A stretch of 64,000 nt of DNA from NCBI GenBank assembly GCA_028673005.1, contig CM054116.1, positions 71,747,315 to 71,811,314 of the forward strand, written 5' to 3'. The notes beneath the pieces are model-generated. The model did not search any database. It was not told the DNA's origin and saw only the letters and a list, made by a program, of their open reading frames with translations. Numbering within the stretch: the first letter of the stretch is position 1; each line of letters opens with the position of its first letter. Position numbers and translations under genes: made by a program. This document shows positions 34,222 through 45,906 of the stretch, in pieces. The DNA comes from Tanypteryx hageni (Eukaryota; Arthropoda; Insecta; Odonata; Petaluridae).

Positions 34222-35727
34222 ATTTTATTTATCATCCCATTTTCTTTCGAATGCCTAACAGTCTCAATGTTATTGTTCCATATGGAAATGATACATGACG
34301 TGACCCTTCCAAAATGCCTTGGTCAACCAGAATACCAAAAAAGGACTAATTGAGCGTACGTATCTTCTAAAAAACCGGGGTGCGTCTTATACCCCGGTGA
34401 ATCTTATTTGCCGAAAAATACGGTACTTTCTTCCGAGTTCCACACCGATCAATACAAAAACTTAAGTATATTACGTTATTCTTTGCGTAAAAATCCAAAT
34501 CATAATTAGATGAAAACTCAAAAGTTAAGCAACTCGTGAAGAATTAATCGTTATCCCATAAAAGTATAAATCATCATCACAAAAAACTCTAAATTTACAT
34601 AAGACTTTTAAAATATTAACTAATATGGAATGAAAATACACGTCATTATCAAGTGATTAACTAATAAATTAAATCCAATATATAACCAATAGCGCATTAA
34701 AAACTCAAATCGTCCAACTAAAAATCAGATACGACAAAATTTTAAATTAATAATCACATAACAATACCCTTTGTTATTACATGAAGAACTTTTGAAAATA
34801 ACGCCGATAAATTACGAATATTTGTCATTAAAATTAGAAATGAAAATCTTAAAATTTCATTTTATTTTTGGCTGGGCCTTGTGCAGCTTTTAATACTGTA
34901 TAATTTTCTTTGGTGGAATTAATTAAATCCTTACAATTCAGATGTTTTATATTTAAAATGCATGTAGTTATTGAGTTAACGGTACTGATTTGCAAATTAT
35001 TGCGTTCGCCAATCCATTGGATGTGCAATAAAAACAATATTCTGAACATTTTTCTAAACTAAAATCTAGAAAAGTAACCATATAATAATTTTAGTTATTT
35101 TATTTTGTATTTTTATGCATGAAAAATAAAATATCTTTGTTAATTTTGTTTTTATTTCATTAATATAAATTGCGGCTCCAGCGCCCTGGGCTCCCAAATA
35201 CCATACCTCTGGTTCTCATGATGCTTTTCTTCTGAAATACTTCAACCTTTAATGCAGAAATGCAGTCTCTCAATTCAAAATAAACCATGAAAAGTATATG
35301 TAAAAACAATATCGTTTTAAATGTAAATATATTTTCTGTTGCGTTCCTGTTATTGTCTTGAGTAATATACGTACTTTCCAAGAAAAAACCAAACCCTTTA
35401 AAGTAAACTTAAAAAAAAGTATAAACCAATTCAAGATCAGGCTGTGTGTGCATAATATATTTTTTTAATTACAACAAAAAGGATGCCGGTTAAAAAAATA
35501 TCTATCTGGGCATAAAAAATTAAGACTGCTTTTAACCGGTCGATGACAGCCAAGAATAGAAAATATCGTTTTCCTATTTGACTACCTCACAGCACAGCTG
35601 ACTATTGCCCGTCCACCTTCACCCTCCCCCACCATACACGACCTTCAGCGGCCTTCAGAACAAAGTCCTTCCCGACTGACTACAGCTTTATTCGACGCAC
35701 GAAAAAATATTTCGCTTGGAGGGTATA
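34222..35727. other. AT-rich DNA, no gene seen
   Basis: An element end (reverse complement TACCGTATTTTTCGGCAAAT) lies at 34405-34424, preceded by CACCGGGGTATAAGACGCAC on the same strand. A short inverted repeat, CCGGTTAAAA with TTTTAACCGG, lies at 35486-35544. No gene is visible. Confidence 0.4.
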
Positions 35728-35735
35728 CCTTCCTC

Positions 35736-35984
35736 CAGTGGTGCAGCCAGGCATTTACCTCGGGGTGGCAAATAATAAATGACATGTTTTCATATCCTCT
35801 TATTTTTTCTTGCTCGGTTGCAATATCATACCATAAATATCGTTATAAAATTAAAAAAAATCATGTCATTAAATATAGTATTTGTTTTCAAGTGTAACTT
35901 GAAATTAGTGCAAAATTATTTGCGATATTGGGATGGAGTGGGCAAATGTCTGGCTGTCCCCCCGCCTCCTTGGTTGAGCCACTG
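35736..35984. mobile_element. hAT MITE, 249 bp, with exact target duplication
   Basis: The left end is CAGTGGTGCAGCCAGG and the reverse-complemented right end is CAGTGGCTCAACCAAGG. The flanking CCTTCCTC is duplicated exactly (35728-35735 and 35985-35992). It has no coding capacity. Confidence 0.88.
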
Positions 35985-35992
35985 CCTTCCTC

Positions 35993-36986
35993 TTTACCCC
36001 AGTAGGAAAACGAAAAACTCTCACGGTTTACTTGCACCTAATAATTTCAAACGACGACGAAAAGCCCACATGCTATGTTAAAAATAAACTCCATTCTTCG
36101 AAGAAATATTTTCTATGTAAGAGTAATAACATTAAAGACAGACACACAAAAATCGATTTACCAGGGAAACACAAAACGATATTTAAGTATTCAACGAATT
36201 ATCATTCTAGATTGGCTGGAGGTAACCGGATTAACTGCATCTTGCATAACGTTTAAGCAATGGAGGGGACTGGTCTGATTGAACGTAAAACATAACGAGA
36301 TAAAAAACTAATAACGATGGTGTAATTACGCGTTTGACCTTTCATTTTTGTCATTTTGAATAAAATCGGGGTCGGTAAAGGCAAGGATCCATTTTACCGC
36401 TTACTTCAAATGTTACGAAGAAATTTTCAACGTATATATGGCGATAACAACTGGAACAATAATAGCGACGAAATTAAAGAGATGATATCGAGATATTAGG
36501 AAACTCAGACATGCCTATTTACCAGTATTAATCTACTTACAAATAATAATGGAAATATTTCCGAGAAAGGGTGCTAAAGATCCTAATGTCCATGCAAGCA
36601 GCCCGGCTCATCGATATTTCGGGAAAATAATTCCAACTCTCATCAAAGTTGGCATTAGTCGAAATCAATCGTAAGATATTATAAAACGCGTCACAATCTC
36701 TTAAAGATTTGTAAAATGTACAAATTACCAACTGTTAAACAGCCAAAATTGGTCGCTAGAACATAAAATTCTCGATACAGCCCACTGAAAAAACAGCTCC
36801 ACATCTTATGGCGTTATTAAACTACAACAGTCATCCACAGTATTAAATAAAAATACCGCCGGGTTATGAACTATTTTTAAGGAATCCATTTACATAGAGT
36901 AGAAATGTGTCGCTGATCACTTTCTATTTCACATGAGACAGGGCGGAGTTATTAATGATCATGGAAATAAATACGTTTGAACTTAC
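35993..36986. other. Unassigned DNA, no gene seen
   Basis: Short open frames on both strands show no family motif. Confidence 0.4.
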
Positions 36987-37043
36987 CTTAACATCGTGGT
37001 TTGCTTCTTAGCAACGCGGGAGTTCTTTTCATTTATTGTCGTC
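36987..37043 (-). other. Candidate internal exon near a gene start (minus strand)
   Basis: On the minus strand a good acceptor (TGATTTTCAG) precedes 57 bases that end TTAAG/GTAAGT, a strong donor. One frame is fully open and includes NEKNSRVAKKQTTM. Alternatively the ATG at 36994-36992 (context ACCACGATG) could be the start codon. Upstream, GAAGTGAG/GTGAGG at 37129/37130 could close a 5' exon. The product is unknown, and no later exon was found. Confidence 0.3.
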
Positions 37044-37129
37044 CTGAAAATCAGAACATGAAACATTAATTTCTTATCATTGAAACGTTTATCAAGTTGT
37101 CCTCGGAAAAATCATAGAAAGAGCCTCAC

Positions 37130-37340
37130 CTCACTTCCTCGCGAGTAATTACGAACACGCCCCACTTATTTGGTATGTTCCGGGCATACACAACACAAAA
37201 TACGGGAATAACTAGTTTTCAATCTAATCTAGCAACGGATGCATTCCACCGGAGTGAGCAGCAAACACACGACGTGAACCCCACGGCAGCCGATGATTAA
37301 TGAACGTTCTGCTCAACGATACGTTGGCCGTTATTATAGT
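37130..37340 (-). promoter_or_regulatory. Possible 5' exon and promoter region of a minus-strand gene
   Basis: A locally GC-richer stretch in AT-rich surroundings ends, on the minus strand, at a splice donor GTGAGG, with the candidate exon 36987-37043 downstream. No TATA box was recognised. Confidence 0.2.
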
Positions 37341-37344
37341 TTTC

Positions 37345-38540
37345 TTTTGTTTCGCTTTGAAAATTAACAGCTAACTTCATTTTAAATTTAATACGACATA
37401 ATTAAATATAAAAACTCTACTATAGAGAACGTTGAATAAATATAATAAGGAAAAGGAACTTATGAAAATAAAATTTTCTACGTGGCAACATTATTTGGCC
37501 AAGTTGCTGTATGATGTATTCGACATGTCTTTCTAGGACGTAATATGGAATTAATTAACCTTAAACTTCTGGCTAAGAGCAAACTTGTTCTTCTTAATCT
37601 ACCGATGACCTTATCTTTGTTAATTTCGTGTTGAAATTCATTCAACTCGATTACGATTACTTAGATGCACATCACGTTTGTAGTAAATTTGTTTTGAAAT
37701 TATTAATATACAGCAATACTGCGCTTTAAAAGCTTTAACTGGCGGTTGCCTAACGGTTTAACGTATTTATTTACGGTATTCTGGTGTCATACCTAAACGG
37801 ACATTAAAATTCTAAAATTTCGTTCTTGTATCCCTATCCCTAGATCGCGACTGTGGGAGCTTGCCTATCTCCTTCCCCTTCCTGGAAAATTTGCAGTGTA
37901 CGCCCATGGGCTTATAGTTTCTATGTTGTGTCTGTCTGTCCCCCTATTGACTTTTGAACCAATAGACCGATTTTCATGGCACTTGGGGGAAATCTCTTGC
38001 TTCTGGGGTCAAGCTCCCGAAGATTGAAATTCCCAGGTTCGATTCTAGGAACTATCCTTCTCATTTGATTTACATGGGAAATCTGAAATCCATCGTGCAG
38101 GGTAATTTTTTCTTGCACATTAAAATATCTAAAAATTATAATAACTGAGCAAAATTTGTACTATTCTTTGAGGAAAGGAATGTAGATTGTAATTTCATCG
38201 TAAAATATTTCTTATCGATCGTATTTCTTCGATTTTCGCGTATATACTGGCGTTTGTGCAGTTTTGATTACTCATTACGAGAGTGTTGCTATTGCAACAA
38301 CTATTGTTGGACTCGCATTCTGTATAGTCTAGTATATACACGCGTTATTTTTTCCACACAAATATGCGTGATCAATTTAGTTTTCCGTTCGACTGTATTT
38401 GTAATATTTTATAATATTAAAGAGTTACATTTTTGATTAGTCATTGAAAGTTTTCGTAATATTGATAGCTAACGAGTGAGAGACTTTTAATACAGGCACT
38501 AATCCATTGTGCTAATCAACATTTATTTAATTTAAAATAA
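37345..38540. other. AT-rich DNA with a repeat fragment
   Basis: 37900-38110 has a GTCTGTCTGTCC block and an AGACCGATTTTCATGG phrase of the kind repeated at 19.1-19.8 kb. Nothing else was recognised. Confidence 0.35.
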
Positions 38541-38542
38541 TT

Positions 38543-38704
38543 ATGTGGAAAGTAGGCCTCATAAGTTGGATTATCTTGTTCTTTACTTCTTTCAAAACTG
38601 GGTCAGAGCAGACGTCTTCTCGGGATATATGCCGGGAATCACATGCATCAGTGGTATTTATACATGTCACCCTTAGTTTCGGAGGTGGTAGGCTAGACAA
38701 CTGA
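38543..38704 (+). CDS. Small open frame with signal-peptide-like start
   Basis: The 53 codons start MWKVGLISWIILFFTSFKTG: one Lys, a hydrophobic core of about 13 residues, then a polar SEQTSSRDICRES segment. This is the profile of a secreted or membrane leader. The frame ends at TGA 38702-38704. It could be a small secreted peptide, a first exon (GGAG/GTGGTA is a weak donor) or chance. No homology is recognised and the ATG context (AATTATGTG) is only fair. Confidence 0.25.
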   Translation: MWKVGLISWIILFFTSFKTGSEQTSSRDICRESHASVVFIHVTLSFGGGRLDN

Positions 38705-39190
38705 TGGTAAAGCTTCATAATAGGAAGAACGCTGGAAGGCAAGAATGCTTTCAGCGCAAGGTTGAGCAGCAGAATCGGACTCCTCTACATGACAGAAAGG
38801 CAGCAATGATTGTGTATCTACCAATCTGCGAATGTGCAATATAGTATGTGCGAGTAGCTGATGAGCGAGAAGGGGCTCTCGAAATCCCACGAGTACCTAT
38901 GGCTTTTTGTGCCTGATGTCCGTACGGATATCGATCGAAACGAGAGGGAGTTCTTTCTCTTCCGTAAGTTACGAGACGCATTGAAAGGTGAACACCGTAA
39001 GGACTCTCGATAAAGATTGATGAGAGAACAATGAAACATGCTAAAAAATTAACCTTGCGTGAAAAGAGAGAAGATTTTAATTTGAATTGCTCGCCTTCAT
39101 TTTTAGTTTCCGAGGAAATCCTCTATAAAGACGTCTCTTTCATGGAATAAAGCGATCTGAAGATCCTATGCAGACAGGCATAAGCTGTAA
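38705..39190. other. Unassigned DNA, competing short frames
   Basis: Overlapping minus-strand frames of 65-76 codons (38693-39039) and a short plus-strand frame do not agree on any protein. No motif is visible. Confidence 0.3.
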
Positions 39191-39197
39191 TGTTAAG

Positions 39198-39384
39198 AAT
39201 ATTTTTGAAACGAGAAAAAAGTCTCCTATGACCGGGAATCGAACTCAAGAAAAACATCCGCGTTCAGAAAGGGGGAAATTGATCTACTACGATAGTTGAG
39301 TGGTAGAATGTCCTCCCGGCAAGCGGAAGATCCGGGTTTGATTCTCGGTCATAGCAGATTTTTTTTTCTCGTTTCAAAAATATT
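39198..39384. repeat. Inverted repeat whose arms end in tRNA-like sequence
   Basis: Arms 39198-39245 and 39336-39384 match inverted (AATATTTTTGAAACGAG, then CTATGACCG(G/A)GAATC). The arm sequence ends in the T-arm/B-box part of a tRNA-like unit. Two such units sit head to head, one of them more complete. Confidence 0.7.
39284..39356 (+). mobile_element. tRNA-like SINE head or tRNA pseudogene (Gly/Ala-like)
   Basis: The A box TAGTTGAGTGG (39293-39303) and B box GGTTTGATTCT (39335-39345) have normal spacing. The T stem CCGGG/CTCGG closes with one wobble. The anticodon loop CCGGCAA lacks U33, and the acceptor stem pairs at only 5 or 6 of 7 positions, so a working tRNA is unlikely. Confidence 0.5.
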
Positions 39385-39399
39385 TTGTAAGCGTCCCTT

Positions 39400-42300
39400 G
39401 CTCAGACAAATGTCTTAACTGAGTTAGACCGAAAGACATTTCAGGAAACTGAAAAGGTTAAAACCAGGTCGTCCTAAATTCGTGAACAGCGAGCCAGCTG
39501 AATAGATTTTCACTTGCGTAAACAAAAGTTTTTTTCCACATCGTTGATGAAACATGATCAATATACGATCCTCAAGCATATGGGCAGTAATATTATGAGT
39601 TATAGTTTAAAGAAAACTTTTCATTGGCATACAAACTTGACCCATCTAAATAGTTAATACCAACAACTCTCCTGGAATAATTCCAAATTTTTGGTGAAAC
39701 GAATAATGTTAAGCATAAAAAATTCACAAATTGTATGTTTTAACATCTTACAGGAATCCACAACCAAAGTAACCATCTAATAAGAGTTTAATAATTAAAG
39801 TTACCTTAATGGGAGATTTAATTACAGATGACTCCCACGGCCCTCTTCTTATACATGGATCACCAAACCCTACTGCACTTACCTGGTCTGATGGAGGCCT
39901 ACATTCGTAGAATCTCTGCCAAATTGTTTGATAAGTAAGTTTCACGCAGTGGCGATAACTAGTCACGTCACTCCTATACTAGAGCCACCAGTGGTGAATA
40001 TTTGTATTTAATTGGGCACTTCAAAGGGGTCTGTGGATAAACACTAAACATTCAAAATGAGTCTGACTTATGAAATGGCTGCGTAAATTACACACCATTA
40101 ATGTAACAATAATCAATACAATGGAGGGACATACAGATGTAAACAGACACTGGTCCACTGGGCCTGTACCTCAATTATACTTTACAGCATTCTACATGGT
40201 GTTCTTGAAATATAAGAATATATATACTTTATATAATATTACATCATGTAATGATAAGAATTTCAATTGCTGTTTATGTGGCTTAACTTCTCTTTTAGAC
40301 AACTCCAAATAATTCACTTTTCAAAATTAATTATTTGATTATTAAAATACTGAAAGTTAGAAGTGGAGGAGAGGGATCTCTTGCCCCTGGCATCTATGGT
40401 GTAACTTAGTGATATTGTTGTTAGCCGATGTTATATTGTGATATCATTGATCAACAGTAGTTAATAAACTTATGAAATTGGCAACTGTAATTTTTATTTT
40501 ATATAACTTTATTTCCTTACCTCTCACTTGTGAAAGTTTTAGTAGGAATTACATTTTTTACATCCTATATTAAAATTTTAACATTATTTTTAATATAGTA
40601 TCTCAGTATAATTTATTATTGCAGCAGTATACTTTCAACATTAGTGTAAATTAAAATTCATAAATATTTTGGGTATAAGTAATATGATTTTACAAGTATT
40701 TTCACAATTTTCGCAACAACCACAAATAATTTAAATGTAAATTCTCCAAAACCAGTAGTTTCACTGTTGTTTAATGAGCATCAACATCTTTGATGAATGT
40801 TACACTAAAGGAAAAAATTGTTAGAAATTTCTCAAATATTAGATAAAGCTTTTCCCAGTTCTTTGAGATAACCAATTATCAATGAAACCTTCTTAAGCAA
40901 TGAAACTTTTTTCTAAGTCTATTTTATCTGTATTTGGAGATGTTTATTTGTTAGGCAGTGGTTTTTCAATCTTTAAAAGGCCATGTATTCAATCTGTGTT
41001 TTTGTAATGCATATTTATACACTGTTTGGGATGAATTTTTTCTGTATTTCACAAATATTAAAAATTGCAATTGATCTTATACTCAATGGGATTAAATACT
41101 CAAGATTCAGTTTTCCTTGAAAACAATCATTAATATTTTAGTATTAAATTTTCCTCTATTGTCACAGCTTGTTTCTTGTCCATACCATTTAGCAAAATGA
41201 GATGTATTATATATCAATATTTTGAGATTTTGCCAACTTCCTTTTATCCTTTACTAATGAGGATTTTTTAAAAAGATTCTTTGGCTTTGTGAATACATTG
41301 AAGATAGTCACAGTATCTTTTCATATATTTATAAAATATATCCAAATCATTATTGCAAATATAAAATAATAAAAATTGTGCAGTCAAACAAATTTACACG
41401 TGCAATGCAAGATGTAATTCAGTTTTGCAGGTTGATTTATGTCTTTATAGCCTTGTAAGAGTTTCCAGTGAACATAAAATAATTAACCTAACTACAAAAT
41501 ATCTGCAGGCAAATATACAGAATGTACAATGTTTTTTAGGTTTAAAATTTATTTAAAACAACAGATAAAATTTAGTAGATGGAATCATTTTAATTTTGGT
41601 TTATTGTTTTTAGAATATTTGGTTTGGTTTTTATAACATTAATTTTATAATAGATTTTAAATTCAATACTGAATCCACATACTTACATAACTTACTCTTA
41701 AATTTTCATGAACTCTGTAACGATTAAATCAATGCCAACAAAAATAAATCAATAGTTAAGCAGTCTATGATTAAAATAATAATCATTGAGAAAAATACAG
41801 TTTTAAATTTGTTCCAGAAACCAATCCATACATTTAAAAATCAATGTGCATGTTTTCTCTAAAATCATTAGAAGGAAATAAAAAAATTATGTGAGGGCAC
41901 AGGTTATGTCCAATGTATTGATCAAGAAAATGATGACATTATGTACAACCAAACTTTATTTTAGATTGTCACACAAAAAATCAAATTAAACAACCCGGTA
42001 CTCATTCTTCATCAGATCAATGTAAGGCAAATATATACTATCCTGGCATCCTGGCATTTCTTGCTACCCAGTTAGAACTTCCATATCTCTGTTGCTGTAT
42101 AATTTCAAAATTAATGCAGGAGTGCATGAGCAATATTTAATGCTCTCTGATATAACCTTACAATTTGTGGAAGGAGACAAAAATATTCATCAATGATTCA
42201 AATTGAAAAAATTCTTGCTGAATATCTTCATCTCCAAGGCTAAGACGTCATATCAACAAAGTGTGCGTGAATCTGAATTGGGGAGGTGAATGAGCTGCCA

Positions 42301-45300
42301 TCACAACCATCTCGATCATACTAAAACACATACAGCAAGGAAGACTCACACAACACTTGCATACTTTTGCACCCCAATCTGTTGAGAAGCAGCAGAAGGG
42401 ATATGGAATCTCCAACTTTATTCTGACTGAAAACCCACTGAATTAAGTGTATTAACTTTTAAAAATAAATAGAATAATTTTTAATATCACAAATAAAAAA
42501 ACATGAAATGCACACGAAGGAATTATCCTTACATGTTATACACTCATGCGTTTTTTAGCTAAACTATTGTTATCGCCAGAGTAAATTATAGCAATATGAG
42601 GGACATTTGTGAATTTGCAGTGAATAATTATATTATTTAATGTTGGAAGTATTAATTTGTATGAAGTGAGTAGTGATAAATGAAAACAATTTAAAGGTAT
42701 ATGTTACATGGTTATACATATGATACAATAACTTGATGTAACCAGTCAATAAGAGACATAAAACATAAATGAGGATATTCAATTCAGGCAGGTTTCAACT
42801 AGATATCTAGAGCAACATATCTTCTTGTAAGTATATATTTGTTGTGTGAGGTTTTTTGTGTGCATGAATGTTTGTGTATGTGTATCTGTGTAGATGTGTA
42901 TATGTCAGTGTATTGTCTGAAAAAATATAACAAACCATGCACAACATGGTCTCATAGTAACAATCTACATAATTTTCAAGTACCAGGATAACAAACAAAC
43001 TCCTGATGCTCCCTTCGTAAATTTGTAACAAACGTTCACACAAAAGGTAATTCTGTATTAGACACTTGAAATGGAACATGATTGTTGTAAATACTACTCC
43101 CACATGTGCCTACTGTCTGCCTGTACTTGAACAAGTGAAATAGTGCAATTTGCAAAGTTAGCACATTTTTATATTTCAACAGGAACAATACGGGCTAGTA
43201 TTCATGTTCTAGGCTACTTGGTATCATACCATTGCTTCAGTTGTTACACAAAAGAATGTTCAAATGCTTTAAAAGCCTGAGTCACAAAGTTACCACTAAC
43301 ACTCTCTAGATCATTTTCATCTATTCTAGAAGAACAAATGTATTGTACCATCAGGCTGGTCTAAATTAAGTACATGTGAGTGTAATTTATTTAATGTATT
43401 TAATATGCATATATGTGTATATATGAGTTTATTCTTAATAGTTAAGAAAAAACAATGGATGCATTATCTAAGTATCCAAAATATATAATAGGGAAAACAA
43501 ATTGCCACAACTCCTCGGTCTGAATTTCACTTTTCATAGCTTTCATTCCATTGTTCTCACTGTATCCTTTTCATCAGCATGCATTGAAAAAATCACATGA
43601 CTGGACCAACTATCACAAGGTTCTCATCATCACCTACATCTAGTCCTCCAACAACAAGGCTCATGTTGCCTTCCCCATGGACAAAATAGAGGAGGGTCTA
43701 TTAGTTTGAACCTTAAAAGATCTTCTAACACATTATGCCTTATGTCCATTCTTGATGTACTTCACTTCATTCTTCTAATTGCAGCCCAGGCTTAGTCACT
43801 AATAGCCCTAAAATAACACTGCCACATTATACTTCACAGATAATGAAAAACAAGATCAATAAAATGTACATACATTCTAGGCACTTAGATAACACGTTAA
43901 GCCTTCTTCCGGACGCCGTTTTATTATTTTTTTTCTCTTTTTTATGTGTAATTATAACCCCAACTAAAATTTGTTTTTCCCTATAATAGAGTGAATCTAT
44001 ATCACTTTCATAGAAGAATTTCATGTAATTATGAACGGTCCATAAAACAATCGCAGCCCAAATGCTTAGCCCTCTATCTCATAGTTGTGCCTTTATCATC
44101 ACATTGGCATATTCCTCAGCGTACCAGCCACTACAGGCATGCAACAACAGCCTACAACAACAAAGTGTGAACTTTTTTACCTGCATAAAAACATTGGATT
44201 ATTGCTTTAAAGTTTCTTTTGTATAGTTATAGAAGCATCACCTTCACCTTTAAACTCAACACACTGAATAAGAGAACAACGATATGCATACATGATATGG
44301 AAGCAATTTTTCTTGAAAAAGAGAAAGACGTGTGTGTGTCTGTGTGAATGTATCACTAAGATAGGTGCAATGGAAAAAAGAGACAAAAAGAGTCAAGTTA
44401 AAAGATTAATCCATCTTCCATAACAGGCCTTGCAATCTATTTATGCCGGACATAATTCAAAAGACAGCATTGTGCGTACCTCTTTACTCAAGCTATTTAA
44501 GATCTTGTATGCAAAAGTTGGAAAGAGTTAGAATATGAGGAAATACATTATTCCAAAATGAACCTCAAGGAGTTCAATTTTGGCAAATGGATTAAAGTTT
44601 GGAAAGCATTTTTCATCATAAAAGTTCATTCTAACATAGATGGCTCCTAATTGAAGTTTATATTGCTCTTTGAAGAGAGATTTCAAATATACTTCAAACT
44701 CTTAATATGCACACACACATTAGAGAGAATAAGAATTCAAAACCCAACCCTAAATTGTCTCCCTTGATAACAACGAATGATCTTAAATAAAATATATGTG
44801 TTTAAGTATATATGAATGTGTATACATAATTTGTGGGGTAAATAAGTCATACACATGATTTACTTTATATATATTTTAAATATCTAGTAAAATAGCGACT
44901 ATCCCCTTATGAATTTTATATACACATTTTGCATTTCCTACTAATAGCTTTATTTTGCAAGTTTTATAGGTATTTTAATTTTATACAATTTATGAATGCA
45001 AATTAATTCTGATACCACAAGCCGAAAGTTTGTGATCATCCTGTTTTTTCCTTAATTTTACATCCAAATACTTGAAGAAACTATGGATTCATTCTTCAGG
45101 CCAGGAAACTCTGTCAACAAGTATAAACATAGTGTAATTCATTCAAGAAATTGGAAATAACTTCAACAAATCTGTCTTCATATTCAACCTCATGAAGCTA
45201 TTAACATGTTACCAGGGGCTTGATTATTTGAGCTATGCTTCCTCATATATAAGTGTATGAGGATTGAATGGAAGCATTGCACCTTCTCCATTTTCATTCA

Positions 45301-45665
45301 ACCAAACCAGCTTACATAAGCCAACAGTTGTATATAGAAAATATGAGTCCAACCACCAAATTTCAATAAAAGGGAAAGAAATATGGATCATTCCCTTTTA
45401 ATTTGAATAAACTGCATGTCAATCCCCAAGAGTATTCAGTGGTTGCACATAAAACATTTCATTAATTCACTTTAGAACTAATTTGTGTTTCCCATTTCAC
45501 AGCACCAATACCAGGAAAACAATGCTTGCACAGCAAGTGTCCATGATACTATCGCATATATACACACATATACATATACTTCTTACAGAATAACTTCAGC
45601 CATCTCCGTTGGCAAACTTGGGTTTTCATTGACCCCAATATGCTTATGTAGAGTGTATAAGCAGA
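39400..45665. other. 3' flank of the exchanger gene; possible long 3' UTR; no gene seen
   Basis: AT-rich with TG-rich patches (42840-42910, 44325-44350) and few recognisable transposons. The stop codon of the minus-strand exchanger is at 45666, so part of this could be its 3' UTR; the end cannot be placed by eye. A hAT-like end (CAGTGGCGATAACTAG) lies at 39955-39970, and on the minus strand a CCAG/GTAAGT donor lies at 39883. Confidence 0.35.
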
Positions 45666-45906
45666 CTAGACTGGGCATGTAATGACTTCATATTCAAACA
45701 TGAGAGAAACTGCGACAAAGACAAAGTAAAGGAGAAACATGGTGAGCCCAAGCCCCTTGTTCATCTTCCATCGGAAACAAGCAATGGATAAGATGACGAA
45801 GAGGAGCATCATGAATAGGATGACAATGGAGCACACCATCCCAACACTGTTCACTTCTACAGGCTGACCATAAATGATGCCGTACAACAGCCAAGGCACA
45901 GGTAAC
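45666..45906 (-). CDS. Nckx30C: NCKX terminal exon
   Basis: The acceptor is TGCAATTCAG before GTTACC. It encodes [13 protein letters not shown], two hydrophobic helices ([20 protein letters not shown] and [18 protein letters not shown]) and ends EYEVITCPV with TAG. Confidence 0.93.

Noticed and set aside
41990..42012. CTGATGAAGAATGAG on the minus strand as another hammerhead
   Set aside because: The core-like CTGATGA is not followed by a closing stem and GAAA.
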